Made by a program: the position numbers and the translations under genes. Under the pieces are notes generated by a model. That model made no database searches. It was not told the origin of the DNA and saw only the letters and a program-made list of their open reading frames with translations. Of a stretch of DNA of 64,000 nucleotides, positions 17,619 to 26,415 are shown piece by piece; within the stretch, counting starts at the first letter, position 1; each line of letters begins with the position of its first letter. Location of the stretch: positions 52,027-116,026 of the forward strand of contig NZ_JAAXOX010000013.1 in assembly GCF_012396125.1 (NCBI RefSeq), read 5' to 3'. This DNA comes from Cellulomonas denverensis (GTDB taxonomy: Bacteria > Actinomycetota > Actinomycetes > Actinomycetales > Cellulomonadaceae).

Positions 17619-19466
17619 TCAGTGCTGGGTCCGGCGCCGGACGCCCAGCACGGTCAGCCCACCGGCGAGCACCAGGCCCCCGGCGATCGCCGCCCACAGG
17701 CCGACGTTCGGAGCACCGGTGGTGGCCAGGTTCCCGGACTGCGCCGGAGCCGTGATCGTGGTGACACCCGGGGCCGGGTCCGGGGTGGTCGGGGTGGTCG
17801 GGTCCACCGGGGTCACCGGGTCCACCGGCTCCGGCTCCGGGTCGACCGGGGCGGGCGGGTTCTGGCTCCACTGGGCGAAGTGGGTCACGTCCGCCGAGAT
17901 CGGGGTGTCCAGCGCCAGGTCCACCGCCTCACCGGTGCCGTCCTGGGTCAGGTTCCACCCGCTCAGCGTGTGGTCGGCCTTGGTCGGTACGGCCGGGATC
18001 TGGCGTGCACCCGCGGCCAGCGTGGTCGCGAACACCCGCACCTCCTGGTCGGACGTCCCCGTGTTCGCATTCCGGGTCACCAGGAAGTTGTTCGGCGCCA
18101 GCCCCAGGGTCGACCAGTCCACATCCTCGGTCGCCAGCTGCACCGCACCGTTGTTCACCACGGTCCCGGGGGTCGCACCACCGCGCAGCTGACCGTCACC
18201 GGTCACCGTGACATCCGCAGGCACCCGCAGCACCGCCGGGTCCGGGATGATCAGCGTCGCCGGGTCGGCGATGTGCAGCGACCCGAAGGTGGCGTTGTTC
18301 GATCCATTGCCGACCGCCGAGGACGTCCCGGTGGTGTCGCCGCCGTTGATCGCGGTGATCGTGCCGCCGAGCAGCCGGACGTCCCCGCCGATGCCGCGGT
18401 TGCCGCCGCCGATGCCCGCGCCGAGACCCTGGGCGGTCGCGGTGACCGTGGGGTTGCCGGAGATGGTGATCGTGCCGCCGTCGCCGTACGGGCCGCCGCC
18501 GATGCCGGCCGCCTGGGAGGTGCTGGTCGCGGTGACGTGCGCGGTGCCGCCGATCTCGATCGTGCCGCCGTTCGCACCGAAGTCGTAGGTGGTGTTCTGG
18601 GTGCCGCCGCCGATGCCCGCACCGCGGCGGGTGGTGGCGTCGACGGTCGCGTTGCCGTCGATCCGGATCACACCCGCGTTGCTGCCGCCGAAGTAGCCAC
18701 CGCCGATCGCGGCGCCGGCCTCACTGGTGGCGCTGACCACCGCGTCGTCGGTGATGGTGATGTTTCCGGAGTCGGTGAAGACCCCGCCGCCGATGCCGGC
18801 GCCGTCCTCGGCGATCGCCGTGACATGGGCACTCCCGGAGATGGTGATCGGGCCGGTGCCGAGTGCCGAGACCAGGTACTCGTCGCCGTCGCCGGAGCCG
18901 ATTGCCGCGCCGAACTGGGCGGCGGTGGCGGTGACATTCGCCTGGCCGCCGATCTGGATCGTGCCGCCGTCGCCCTCGTCGGCGCCACCGATGGCGGCCG
19001 CGCCGGACGAGCCGGCGGTGGCGACCACCGTCGCGCGTCCCTCGATCACCAGGGTGGCGCCGGTGCTCTCGATCGCGGGCCGGTTGTCCAGCGGGTCCAG
19101 GTGGTTGCCCACCAGCGCGGTCGCGGTGAGCACGCCGGGGGCACCGGTGCTGGTGTCGGTGATCGTCAGGGTCGACCCCGCACCGAGGGTGATCGAGGCC
19201 GTGGCCAGATCGTGGCCGTTGAGGTCCAGGACCAGCGACTGCCCGGCCGCCAGATCCAGCCGAGTGATCTGCTCGCCGTTGGTCAGGTCCTGGGCCAGAT
19301 CGGCGCCCAGCTCGGCCCGACCACCCACGGTGCTCGGGTCAGCGAAGGCGTTGTCGAGCGCGGTGTAGTCATCGGTGGGTGCGGCCAGCGCTGGCAACGC
19401 CGCACCGCCGACGACGGCGACGCACGCCGTCAGCAGAATCGCGGAAGCACGGGGGAGGGTACGCAT
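17619..19466 (-). CDS. Sortase-anchored glycine-rich repeat surface protein 2
   Basis: Second tandem paralogue, 615 residues, same architecture: signal peptide (MRTLPRASAILL…ALPALA), beta-helix-like GxGIGGG rungs, a single InlB-type repeat (KADHTLSGWN), a Pro/Glu/Asp linker, LATTG, a hydrophobic helix and RRRTQH. It differs from copy 1 mainly in rung spacers and linker, and keeps the same invariant C-terminal block (VPADVTVTGDGQLRGG). The ATG at 19466 places the first upstream motif 53 bases away, as in the other copies. Its function is unknown; an adhesin or polysaccharide-contacting role is plausible for a wall-anchored beta-helix. Confidence 0.82.
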   Translation of the reverse strand: MRTLPRASAILLTACVAVVGGAALPALAAPTDDYTALDNAFADPSTVGGRAELGADLAQDLTNGEQITRLDLAAGQSLVLDLNGHDLATASITLGAGSTLTITDTSTGAPGVLTATALVGNHLDPLDNRPAIESTGATLVIEGRATVVATAGSSGAAAIGGADEGDGGTIQIGGQANVTATAAQFGAAIGSGDGDEYLVSALGTGPITISGSAHVTAIAEDGAGIGGGVFTDSGNITITDDAVVSATSEAGAAIGGGYFGGSNAGVIRIDGNATVDATTRRGAGIGGGTQNTTYDFGANGGTIEIGGTAHVTATSTSQAAGIGGGPYGDGGTITISGNPTVTATAQGLGAGIGGGNRGIGGDVRLLGGTITAINGGDTTGTSSAVGNGSNNATFGSLHIADPATLIIPDPAVLRVPADVTVTGDGQLRGGATPGTVVNNGAVQLATEDVDWSTLGLAPNNFLVTRNANTGTSDQEVRVFATTLAAGARQIPAVPTKADHTLSGWNLTQDGTGEAVDLALDTPISADVTHFAQWSQNPPAPVDPEPEPVDPVTPVDPTTPTTPDPAPGVTTITAPAQSGNLATTGAPNVGLWAAIAGGLVLAGGLTVLGVRRRTQH

Positions 19467-19518
19467 GAAGCCGATGACAGCAGCCGGTTGATGCGCACCG
19501 GCAGGGACCGCCCAGCTT

Positions 19519-19600
19519 CTGGGTATCCGGCCCCGCGAACGTCCTGGTGGGTCAGTGGTGTCTGGGTACCCCACGGCCCGAACCGGCGGGTCTGGGTAGG
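19519..19600 (-). promoter_or_regulatory. Three-site motif array upstream of surface protein 2
   Basis: Plus-strand sites CTGGGTATC at 19519, CTGGGTACC at 19562 and CTGGGTAGG at 19592, spacings 43 and 30. These are the best-matching copies of the array shared by all three paralogues. The 30-base spacing is close to three helical turns, compatible with cooperative binding on one DNA face. Confidence 0.6.
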
Positions 19601-19665
19601 CGGATCTATGTGCTGGATCCTCACCCGGACGGCCCCCGGGTGGGTGGTGACCCCTGGACGCAGCG

Positions 19666-19697
19666 GGGCCCCGTCCGGATCAGTCCGGACGGGGCCC
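19666..19697 (-). terminator. Terminator of surface protein 3 gene
   Basis: A perfect 14-bp stem (19666-19679 with 19684-19697) and TCAG loop, immediately after the third paralogue's stop. The stem sequence GGGCCCCGTCCGGA is nearly the same as in the terminators of the other two copies, so the whole cassette was duplicated. Confidence 0.8.
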
Positions 19698-19709
19698 TCG
19701 GTCAGGGGA

Positions 19710-21572
19710 TCAGTGCTGCTGCGACCGGCGGCGGACGACCAGCACGGTCAGCCCACCGGCGAGCACCAGGCCACCGGCGATCGCGCCCCACAGGGCCAGG
19801 TCCGACCCGGTGGTGGCCAGGTTCCCGGATCGGGTCGGGGCGGTGATCGTGGTGACACCCGGAGCCGGAGTGGTCGGCGTGACCGGGGTGGTCGGGGTGG
19901 TCGGGTCCTCGGGCTCCTCGACCGGGGCCGGCGGGTTCTGCGACCACTGCGCGAAGTGCGTCACGTCCGCGGTGATCGGGGTGTCCAGCGCCAGGTCCAC
20001 CGCCTCACCCGTGCCGTCCTGGGTCAGGTTCCACCCGGACAGGGTGTGGTCGGCCTTGGTCGGCTCGGCCGGAACCGCACGCGCACCGGCGGCCAAGGTG
20101 GTGGCGAACACCCGCACCTCCTGGTCCGGGGTACCGGTGTTCGCGTGCCGGGTGACCAGGTAGTTGTTCGGCTGCAGCCCCAGGGTCGACCAGTCCACAT
20201 CCTCGGTGGCCAGCTGGACCGCACCGTTGTTGATCACGGTGCCGGCGGTCGTGCCACCGCGCAGCTCGCCGTCGCCGGTCACGGTCACGTCGGCCGGAAT
20301 CCGCATGATCGCCGGGTCCGGGATGATCAGGGTTGCCGGGTCGGCGATGTGCAGCGAACCGAACGGGGTCACCGAACGGCCGTTGCCCACCGCGGAGGAG
20401 GTGTTCGTGGTGTCGGCGCCGTTGATCGCGGTGATCGTGCCGCCGAGCAGCTGGACGTTGCCGCCGTCGCCCTTCACGCCACCGCCGATGCCCGCAGCCG
20501 GGCCGACGGAGGTGGCGACCACGGTCGGGTTGCCGGAGATGGTGATCTCGCCACCATCGCCACCCGCACCGCCACCGATCCCGGCACCGTAGGTCAGGCT
20601 GGTCGCGGTGACGTTCGCGTTGTCGGCGATCTCGATGATGCCGCCGTTGCCGCCCTTGTCGGTGGTGTACGACGTGCCACCCCCGATGCCGGCACCGAAG
20701 CCACCGGTCGCGGTGACCTTCGCGTTCTTGTCGATCCGGATGGTGCCGGCATTGCTGCCACCCCAGTAGCCACCGCCGATGCCGGGGCCGACGCCGTCCG
20801 GGGCCACGGCCGAGCCGGGGTGGGGCTTGGTGCTGGCGTTGACCACGGCGTTGTCGGTGATCGTGATGTCACCGCTGTCCCGGTAGACGCCGCCACCGAT
20901 CGCCGCTCCGTCGTCGCCGATCGCGGTGACCGTGGCGTTCTCGGCAATGACGATCGGGTCGGTGCTCAGCGGGGTGTCGGTCTCGGGCACACCCCAGGAG
21001 CTGCCGATGCCGGTGAAGCCGTCGGCATAGACGTCGGCATAGCCACGAATCGTGATCGTGCCGCTGTCGACCAGGCCGGTGCCGCCGATGGCCGGGGTGC
21101 CGTTGAGGCCGGAGTCGGCATGCACCCGTGCCCGGCCCTCGATGATCAGGGCGGCCTCGGCGGTGTCGATCGCGGCGAGCCTGCCCGCCGCCTGGTCGAA
21201 CACGGGGTCGTTGCTGTCGATCGGGAGGGCGGTGAACGTGCCGGGGGTGCCGGTGCTGGTGTCGGTGATCGTCAACTGCGATCCGGCACCCAGCACAACC
21301 GAGCCGGTGTTCAGGTCGTACCCGTTCAGGTCCAGCGTGAGCGTGGAACCGGCCGCCAGGTCGAGCCGGTCGGTGGTGTCGCCGTCGGACAGGTCCTGGG
21401 TGAGGTCGGCGTCGAGCTGGACGACACCGTTCACGGACTGCGGGGCATCGAAGATCGCATCGAGCCCGGCGTAATCAACGGCGGGCGCGGCCAACGCGGG
21501 CAGCGCACCACCACCCACGACGGCGACGCACGTCGTGAGGAGTACCGCGGAAACACGGGAAACAGAGGACAT
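19710..21572 (-). CDS. Sortase-anchored glycine-rich repeat surface protein 3
   Basis: Third paralogue, 620 residues. Signal peptide MSSVSRVSAVLL…ALPALA, then GxGIGGG beta-helix rungs with several longer inserts (for example a Pro/Gly-rich loop after INDN-type segment near mid-protein), InlB-type repeat, Glu/Asp/Pro linker, LATTG, hydrophobic helix and RRRSQQH. I chose ATG at 21572 because it aligns with the paralogue starts and keeps the upstream motif at 54 bases; an in-frame ATG three codons earlier (21581) is the alternative. The gene's upstream array abuts the end of the CstR-like gene. Function unknown. Confidence 0.82.
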   Translation of the reverse strand: MSSVSRVSAVLLTTCVAVVGGGALPALAAPAVDYAGLDAIFDAPQSVNGVVQLDADLTQDLSDGDTTDRLDLAAGSTLTLDLNGYDLNTGSVVLGAGSQLTITDTSTGTPGTFTALPIDSNDPVFDQAAGRLAAIDTAEAALIIEGRARVHADSGLNGTPAIGGTGLVDSGTITIRGYADVYADGFTGIGSSWGVPETDTPLSTDPIVIAENATVTAIGDDGAAIGGGVYRDSGDITITDNAVVNASTKPHPGSAVAPDGVGPGIGGGYWGGSNAGTIRIDKNAKVTATGGFGAGIGGGTSYTTDKGGNGGIIEIADNANVTATSLTYGAGIGGGAGGDGGEITISGNPTVVATSVGPAAGIGGGVKGDGGNVQLLGGTITAINGADTTNTSSAVGNGRSVTPFGSLHIADPATLIIPDPAIMRIPADVTVTGDGELRGGTTAGTVINNGAVQLATEDVDWSTLGLQPNNYLVTRHANTGTPDQEVRVFATTLAAGARAVPAEPTKADHTLSGWNLTQDGTGEAVDLALDTPITADVTHFAQWSQNPPAPVEEPEDPTTPTTPVTPTTPAPGVTTITAPTRSGNLATTGSDLALWGAIAGGLVLAGGLTVLVVRRRSQQH

Positions 21573-21625
21573 GCCTGCCATTGGACAGGTCTAGGTGTCA
21601 CCATTGCGTGGGCCCTTGCGGGCGC

Positions 21626-21708
21626 CTGAGTGGACCGGCGATCGGGCGCCGGGGCCGAGTTCCGCGCACCTGAGTACCGTGCGGCGGAACCCGGCCACTC
21701 TGGGTAGG
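21626..21708 (-). promoter_or_regulatory. Three-site motif array upstream of surface protein 3
   Basis: Plus-strand sites CTGAGTGGA at 21626, CTGAGTACC at 21670 and CTGGGTAGG at 21700, spacings 44 and 30, first site 54 bases before the ATG. The last site lies just outside the end of the CstR-like gene. Confidence 0.58.
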
Positions 21709-21711
21709 CGC

Positions 21712-21984
21712 TCAGGCCAAGGACAGGAACAGCTTCTCCAGCTTCGCCACGTCCAGGGCCGGCTCCTCCCCCGGCGTCTCCGGCCGGGTCAGGCACTGCT
21801 TCATCCCGGAGGCGATGATTGCGAACCCGGCCCGGTCCAGCGCCCGGGAGACCGCGGACAGCTGGGTGACCACGTCCTCGCAGTCGTCGCCCTCCTCGAT
21901 CATCCGGACCACCGCGGCGAGCTGCCCCTGCGCGCGCTTGAGCCGATTGCGGACCTTGGTCATCTCCTGCGGGTCGAGCTCCAT
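21712..21984 (-). CDS. CsoR/DUF156-family repressor, CstR-like persulfide sensor
   Basis: A 90-residue all-helical repressor of the CsoR/RcnR family. Two Cys are present, C35 (DDCED) and C64 (MKQCL), but the copper-coordinating His four residues before the second Cys is replaced by Gly60. This two-Cys pattern is that of CstR, which senses per/polysulfides rather than Cu(I). It is the last gene of an operon with a CoA-disulfide reductase/rhodanese, whose promoter carries a matching G-tract palindrome. ATG at 21984 has a strong ribosome site (GAAGGAG). Confidence 0.85.
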   Translation of the reverse strand: MELDPQEMTKVRNRLKRAQGQLAAVVRMIEEGDDCEDVVTQLSAVSRALDRAGFAIIASGMKQCLTRPETPGEEPALDVAKLEKLFLSLA

Positions 21985-21995
21985 CGAGTTCTCCT

Positions 21996-22112
21996 TCAAC
22001 GGCAGGTGCACTGCTCGCTCGGCGGCACGTTCGCCATCACCTGGTCGACGTGCTGGCCGCAGCCGGTCCAGGTGACCTTGCCGCAGGTGGCACAACGAGC
22101 GGGACTACACAT
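21996..22112 (-). CDS. Small Cys-rich (zinc-ribbon-like) protein, 38 residues
   Basis: Reads MCSPARCATCGKVTW… and ends in CTCR, with six Cys in 38 residues including a CxxC and a CxC. It has its own ribosome site (CGAAGGAGA) 6 bases before the ATG, and sits 15 bases after the reductase gene and 11 before the CstR-like gene. Similar short Cys-rich proteins are common in actinobacteria; function is not established. Metal or sulfur handling is suggested by the operon. Confidence 0.7.
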   Translation of the reverse strand: MCSPARCATCGKVTWTGCGQHVDQVMANVPPSEQCTCR

Positions 22113-22127
22113 GGGATTCTCCTTCGT

Positions 22128-23807
22128 TCAGTCGCCGGAGTGGCGACGGGTGAGATCGGGGCGGGCCAGATCCAGGCTGAGCCAGCCACCGGACAGGTTC
22201 CGGGCGTCCAGACCGTGCTGGATCAACACCCGGGTGGCGATGTGCGAGCGAACCCCGCTGGCGCAGTGCACGGCGACCGGGCGGCCGGCCGCGGCGGCGC
22301 GCACCTGCTCGATCCGCCCGCGCAGCTCGGTGTGCGGGATCAGCAGCGCACCCGGCAGATGCCCACGGTCGTACTCCGCCCGCGAGCGCACGTCCAGCAC
22401 CAGGCTGTCGGCGAGCACCCGGTCGGCGTCGGCGGCGTGCCACTGCGGCATCGTGCCGTCCAGGACGTTCTGGGCGACGAATCCGAGCATGTTGACCGGG
22501 TCCTTCGCCGAGCCGTACGGCGGGGCGTAGGCGAGTTCGAGCTCGGCCAGGTCGTCGGCGGTCATCCCGGCCCGCAGCGCGGTGGCCAGCACGTCGATCC
22601 GCTTGTCCACCCCGGCCCGGCCCACCGCCTGCGCCCCGAGCAGCCGGCCGTCCGGGGCGAAACTCGCCACCAGGTGCACCTGCTCGGCGCCCGGGAAGTA
22701 CCCGGCGTGGTGGCCGCCGTGCACCCGCACCGTCTCGTGCGGGATCCCGGCCCGGTCCAGCGTCGCCGGGCTCGCCCCGGTCACCGCCGCGGTCTGGCCG
22801 AACACCCGCACGATCGCGGTGCCGAGCACCGGCGCCTGCGGGGTGGTGCGGTGGCCGAGCATCGACTCGGCCGCGCGGCGACCCTGGCGGTTGGCGGGCC
22901 CGGCCAGCGGCACCGGCCCGGTCGCCCCGGTCACCGCCGAGGTCACCTCCACCACGTCCCCGGCCGCCCAGATGTGTGGGTCGGAGGTCCGCTGGTCGCC
23001 GTCCACCCGGATCCCGCCCCGGTCGCCGAGTGCCAGCCCGGCGTCCCGCGCCAGGTCGCTCGCCGGCCGCACGCCCACGCTGAGCACCACCAGGTCGGCG
23101 GGCAACCGGCTGCCGTCCGACAGTGTCACCACCGTGCCGTCGTCGCCGGTGGTCACCGCCCGGGCGGACAGCCCCAGGTGCAGGGTCACCCCGTGCGCGC
23201 GCAGCTCGTCCGCGAGCAGGGGCGCCAGTTCCACGTCCAGCGGCGGCAGCACATGGTCGGCCAGCTCTACCAGCGCGACCTCCACCCCGCGACCGGCCAG
23301 CGCCTCCACCGCTTCCAGCCCGATGAACCCGGCGCCGATCACCACCGCCCGGCCGGGCCGCTCGCCGACCCGGGCCAGCAGCGCGTCGACATCCGGCACC
23401 GTCCGCAGGGTGTGCACCGCGGGGTCGTCCAGCCCGTCGATCGGCGGGCGCACCGCCACCGCCCCGGGCGCCAGCAGCAGGGCGTCGTAGCCCAGCCGGT
23501 ACTCCCCGTCCGCGGTAGCGACGGTGACCTCCCGGGCGTCCCGGTCGATCGCGGTGACCCGGCTGCCGGTCCGCACGTCCAGCGCCAGCGCCGCGCGCAG
23601 CGACTCCGGGGTGTGCAGCAGCAGGTCCTCGCGCCGCTCGATCTCACCGGACAGGTGGTACGGCAGACCGCAGTTGGCGAAGGAGACGTAGTCGGACTGC
23701 TCCAGCACCACGATCTCGGCGTGTTCGTCCAGTCGCCGGGCCCGCGCGGCGGCGCTCATCCCGGCCGCCACCCCGCCGACGATCACCAGGCGTCGTGTGT
23801 TGCTCAT
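22128..23807 (-). CDS. FAD-dependent CoA-disulfide reductase with C-terminal rhodanese domain
   Basis: A 559-residue fusion. The N-terminal pyridine-nucleotide-disulfide reductase part binds FAD (VIVGGVAAGMSAA) and carries the single redox Cys46 in the NCGLPY motif of CoA-disulfide reductases; an NAD-binding GAGFIGLE motif lies mid-protein. The C-terminal rhodanese domain keeps its active Cys (VHCASGVRSH). Such fusions (CoADR-Rhd) reduce CoA persulfides or polysulfides, matching a CstR-controlled sulfide-stress operon. The ATG has no ribosome site; a -10 TATAGT ends 7 bases before it, so a leaderless mRNA is likely. Confidence 0.9.
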   Translation of the reverse strand: MSNTRRLVIVGGVAAGMSAAARARRLDEHAEIVVLEQSDYVSFANCGLPYHLSGEIERREDLLLHTPESLRAALALDVRTGSRVTAIDRDAREVTVATADGEYRLGYDALLLAPGAVAVRPPIDGLDDPAVHTLRTVPDVDALLARVGERPGRAVVIGAGFIGLEAVEALAGRGVEVALVELADHVLPPLDVELAPLLADELRAHGVTLHLGLSARAVTTGDDGTVVTLSDGSRLPADLVVLSVGVRPASDLARDAGLALGDRGGIRVDGDQRTSDPHIWAAGDVVEVTSAVTGATGPVPLAGPANRQGRRAAESMLGHRTTPQAPVLGTAIVRVFGQTAAVTGASPATLDRAGIPHETVRVHGGHHAGYFPGAEQVHLVASFAPDGRLLGAQAVGRAGVDKRIDVLATALRAGMTADDLAELELAYAPPYGSAKDPVNMLGFVAQNVLDGTMPQWHAADADRVLADSLVLDVRSRAEYDRGHLPGALLIPHTELRGRIEQVRAAAAGRPVAVHCASGVRSHIATRVLIQHGLDARNLSGGWLSLDLARPDLTRRHSGD

Positions 23808-23814
23808 GCCGGCG

Positions 23815-23834
23815 ACTATACCCCTGGGGGTATC
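23815..23834 (-). promoter_or_regulatory. CstR/CsoR operator overlapping the reductase -10
   Basis: The palindrome ATACCCCTGGGGGTAT (within 23817-23834) is the classic G-tract operator of CsoR/CstR repressors. It overlaps the -10 TATAGT (23820-23815, minus strand), so binding would directly block the polymerase. Supports autoregulation of the three-gene operon. Confidence 0.85.
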
Positions 23835-23859
23835 TGGATCCAGCTGTCATCCTGGACAC

Positions 23860-24150
23860 ATGACCGGACTCACACTGCCGGACCGCTGGTGGCGACCCGA
23901 CGACGACGCGGCGCTCCGGGCCGAGCTGAACCGGGAGATCGGTCGCGGCCACCCGTTGCGCCGGCGGATCGACCGGGTCGAGGCGCGGTTCGAGGCGAGC
24001 GACGACCTGGTGGTCCGGCTCGACGACGGTGGCTACGCGCTGGTGCACCCGACCTGGTCCGGGCACCGGGAGCGTGCACCGTTCCCGCTGTGCCGACTGC
24101 TCGGGGACGCTGGTGCGGCGTCGGCGGCGATCGCCGGGTGGGAGGCGTAA
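23860..24150 (+). CDS. Hypothetical protein, 96 residues
   Basis: Soluble, Arg/Asp-rich protein beginning MTGLTLPDRWW with Trp-rich start, no recognised domain. I use ATG at 23860, which lies outside the CstR operator; an upstream in-frame start would run through the operator and the divergent start codon. It is divergent from the reductase and could be co-controlled by the same palindrome (inference). Codon use looks like that of neighbouring real genes. Confidence 0.55.
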   Translation: MTGLTLPDRWWRPDDDAALRAELNREIGRGHPLRRRIDRVEARFEASDDLVVRLDDGGYALVHPTWSGHRERAPFPLCRLLGDAGAASAAIAGWEA

Positions 24151-24255
24151 TACCTCCGTTCGGCGGTGGTGCTCACTCCCTTCGGCCGTACTGCACCATC
24201 CGGCGCCGCGGAGATTGTGGATGTGTTCACAAGCACACCACCCAGGGGAGCCACC

Positions 24256-26415
24256 ATGACCATCCGCCGCACCGCCACCACCACCGTCGCCACCGTCCTC
24301 GCCCTCGCCGTCACCGGGGTGTTCGCCGGGGGTGCCGCCCAGGCCGCCGAGTCGCCGGAGATCCCGGCCGTCGCGGTGGACGACCCGGGGATCGCGAGTT
24401 CCGTCGCCGAGCCGGGCGCCGGTTCCGCCATCGACTCGAACGCCGCCGCCGAGCCGGACGGCTCGGGTTCCGCCAGGGGGTCGGGAGCCGCCGCTGGTCC
24501 GGTCGCCGCCCAGCCGGACGCCGCGCCGCAGGATGCGCTGGTCGCCCCGCTGCCCGAGGACCCGGCCACCGATGGGACCGGCCAGGCGGCGACCAACCCG
24601 GCACCGGCCGACGCACCCGAGGCCGATTCCTCCGACGACGCCGCGCCGGTGGACGCCGCACCCGTCGACGACCCGGCCCCGGCCACCGACGAAGCCTCCG
24701 CCGCCTCCACCGAGCCCACCGACCCCACCGACGCCGACGTCACCGAGCCCGCCGACGCAGCCGACGTCACCGACCCGGCCACCGACGCCCTCGCCACGCC
24801 CGCGAGCGCCGCCACCGCCCTCGCTGCCGCCCCGTCGCTGCGGGCCTCCGCCACCGCCGCCGACATCCCGGCCACCGCCTACGACCACCTGTGGATCGAC
24901 AACGGCTGCGACTACTGGTACTTCCTGGAGACCGCCGGCGCCGAGTCGGGCCGGGCGTGGGAGGGCTGGTCCGGCCAGCCGCAGATCCACTTCCTGTTCC
25001 ACGAGATCCAGGACGCCGAGGGCCAGAACCGGATCGTCTACGACCGGGACATCCAGGACTCCTGGTACCACCCGCGCACCGAGTGGGTGGACGACGGCAC
25101 CGGCACCTGGGTCCCGCAGCCCACCGTCGGCCAGGACATCGACGGCATGCACTGGGAGAACGGCCCGGCGCAGCAGACCGTGGTGTTCAACGGGTACAAG
25201 GGTGGCGCCGACGACGCGGCCAAGCGGGCCGACGCCCGGGCGCTGTTCGAGCGGGCCGGCGTCGACTACCGCCCGTTCGCCTACACCGCCGAGCAGCGCG
25301 CGTCCCTGCTCGGCTACGGCTACACCGACGAGCAGATCGACGCGATGGAGCGGGACACGAACGACTACCAGGTGACGCGCGCCGCCTACGAGGCGACCCA
25401 GTTCGCCGTCTGGTACTTCTCCACCGGCCACGACGTGATGGGCCTGTTCTTCCAGGTCGACGACGCCGGCCACGTCACCCTGACCGACAAGGCGCTGCAG
25501 CAGTTCGTGCCGGATAGCTCCGACGGCAGCGACTGGACCCGGAACTGGGGCGAGTACTCCCAGGGCCGGATGGAGACCATGACGACGGCCGCCTGGCTGA
25601 TCGAGAACGCGCTCGCCACCCACGTGGTCGCCCCGCAGCCCGGCTTCGTAGCGGCGGGTGCCACCACGGACGCCGACGGGTCCACCCGGTACGGCTTCGC
25701 GGTCACCCTGGTCGGCGGCGCGGGCACCGTGGACGTCGAGCTGCGCACCGCCGACGGCAGCCCGGTTCCGGCCGGAGTGATCCTGGTCGACGGCCACGGC
25801 AACCCGGTCACCACCGTGCACCCCGGTGACCTGGTGTACGTCCGGGTCCCCGCCGGAGTGGACGTGTCCACCCTGCCCGCGTTCCAGGTGTGGGGATCGG
25901 CGGTCGGCACCCAGCAGGGCACGCCGGACTACTTCACCGGCGACGACCACAGCCATCGCGGCTACTGGGACGAGGAGACCCAGCAGTGGCTGGAGGGACC
26001 GTCCGCGATCCACCACCTGATCGGCCTGGGTTCGCTGGACCAGCCCACCGTCGGCCGGGATTGGATCGCCGTCGACCTGTCCAGCCTGGAGCCCGGCGGC
26101 GACGACGACCCCACCGACGACCCGAGCGACGACCCCACCGACGACCCGGGGACCGACCCGGCCACCGACCCCGGCACCGACCCCGCGGTCGGCCCGACCA
26201 CCGTCGATCCGGCCACCGTCACCCCGGCCGCCGCGGTGGACCCGATCGTCGCCCCGCTGTCCAGCGACATCCCGGCGGCCGCCGACCCGGCCGGCATCGG
26301 CACCGTGGCACTGGCCACCACCGGCGGGGAGGCCGGCACCCTGATCGGCGTGTCCTTCCTGCTGGTCGCCGCAGGGGCCACCGGCCTGGTGCTCCGCCGC
26401 CGCGCCACCCGCTGA
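24256..26415 (+). CDS. Thioester-domain surface protein with LAxTG sortase signal
   Basis: A 719-residue wall-anchored protein. The signal peptide (MTIRRTATTT…AAQAA) is followed by a long Ala/Pro/Asp/Thr linker to about residue 210. Then comes a domain with its lone Cys218 (NGCDYW) and the motif T381-Q382-F-A-V-W; Cys plus TQxA(I/V)W is the hallmark of class I thioester domains that form an internal Cys-Gln bond and attach covalently to host or surface amines. A beta-rich domain follows, then an Asp/Pro repeat linker (DDPTDDPSDD), LATTG, a hydrophobic helix and RRRATR. Class E sortase is the likely anchoring enzyme. The start ATG has AGGGGAG ahead of it. Target ligand unknown. Confidence 0.8.
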   Translation: MTIRRTATTTVATVLALAVTGVFAGGAAQAAESPEIPAVAVDDPGIASSVAEPGAGSAIDSNAAAEPDGSGSARGSGAAAGPVAAQPDAAPQDALVAPLPEDPATDGTGQAATNPAPADAPEADSSDDAAPVDAAPVDDPAPATDEASAASTEPTDPTDADVTEPADAADVTDPATDALATPASAATALAAAPSLRASATAADIPATAYDHLWIDNGCDYWYFLETAGAESGRAWEGWSGQPQIHFLFHEIQDAEGQNRIVYDRDIQDSWYHPRTEWVDDGTGTWVPQPTVGQDIDGMHWENGPAQQTVVFNGYKGGADDAAKRADARALFERAGVDYRPFAYTAEQRASLLGYGYTDEQIDAMERDTNDYQVTRAAYEATQFAVWYFSTGHDVMGLFFQVDDAGHVTLTDKALQQFVPDSSDGSDWTRNWGEYSQGRMETMTTAAWLIENALATHVVAPQPGFVAAGATTDADGSTRYGFAVTLVGGAGTVDVELRTADGSPVPAGVILVDGHGNPVTTVHPGDLVYVRVPAGVDVSTLPAFQVWGSAVGTQQGTPDYFTGDDHSHRGYWDEETQQWLEGPSAIHHLIGLGSLDQPTVGRDWIAVDLSSLEPGGDDDPTDDPSDDPTDDPGTDPATDPGTDPAVGPTTVDPATVTPAAAVDPIVAPLSSDIPAAADPAGIGTVALATTGGEAGTLIGVSFLLVAAGATGLVLRRRATR

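Noticed and set aside
17466..21629. A 1387-codon open frame on the plus strand
   Set aside because: Antisense to the three surface-protein genes; open only because of high GC and repeat composition, with no domains or signal.
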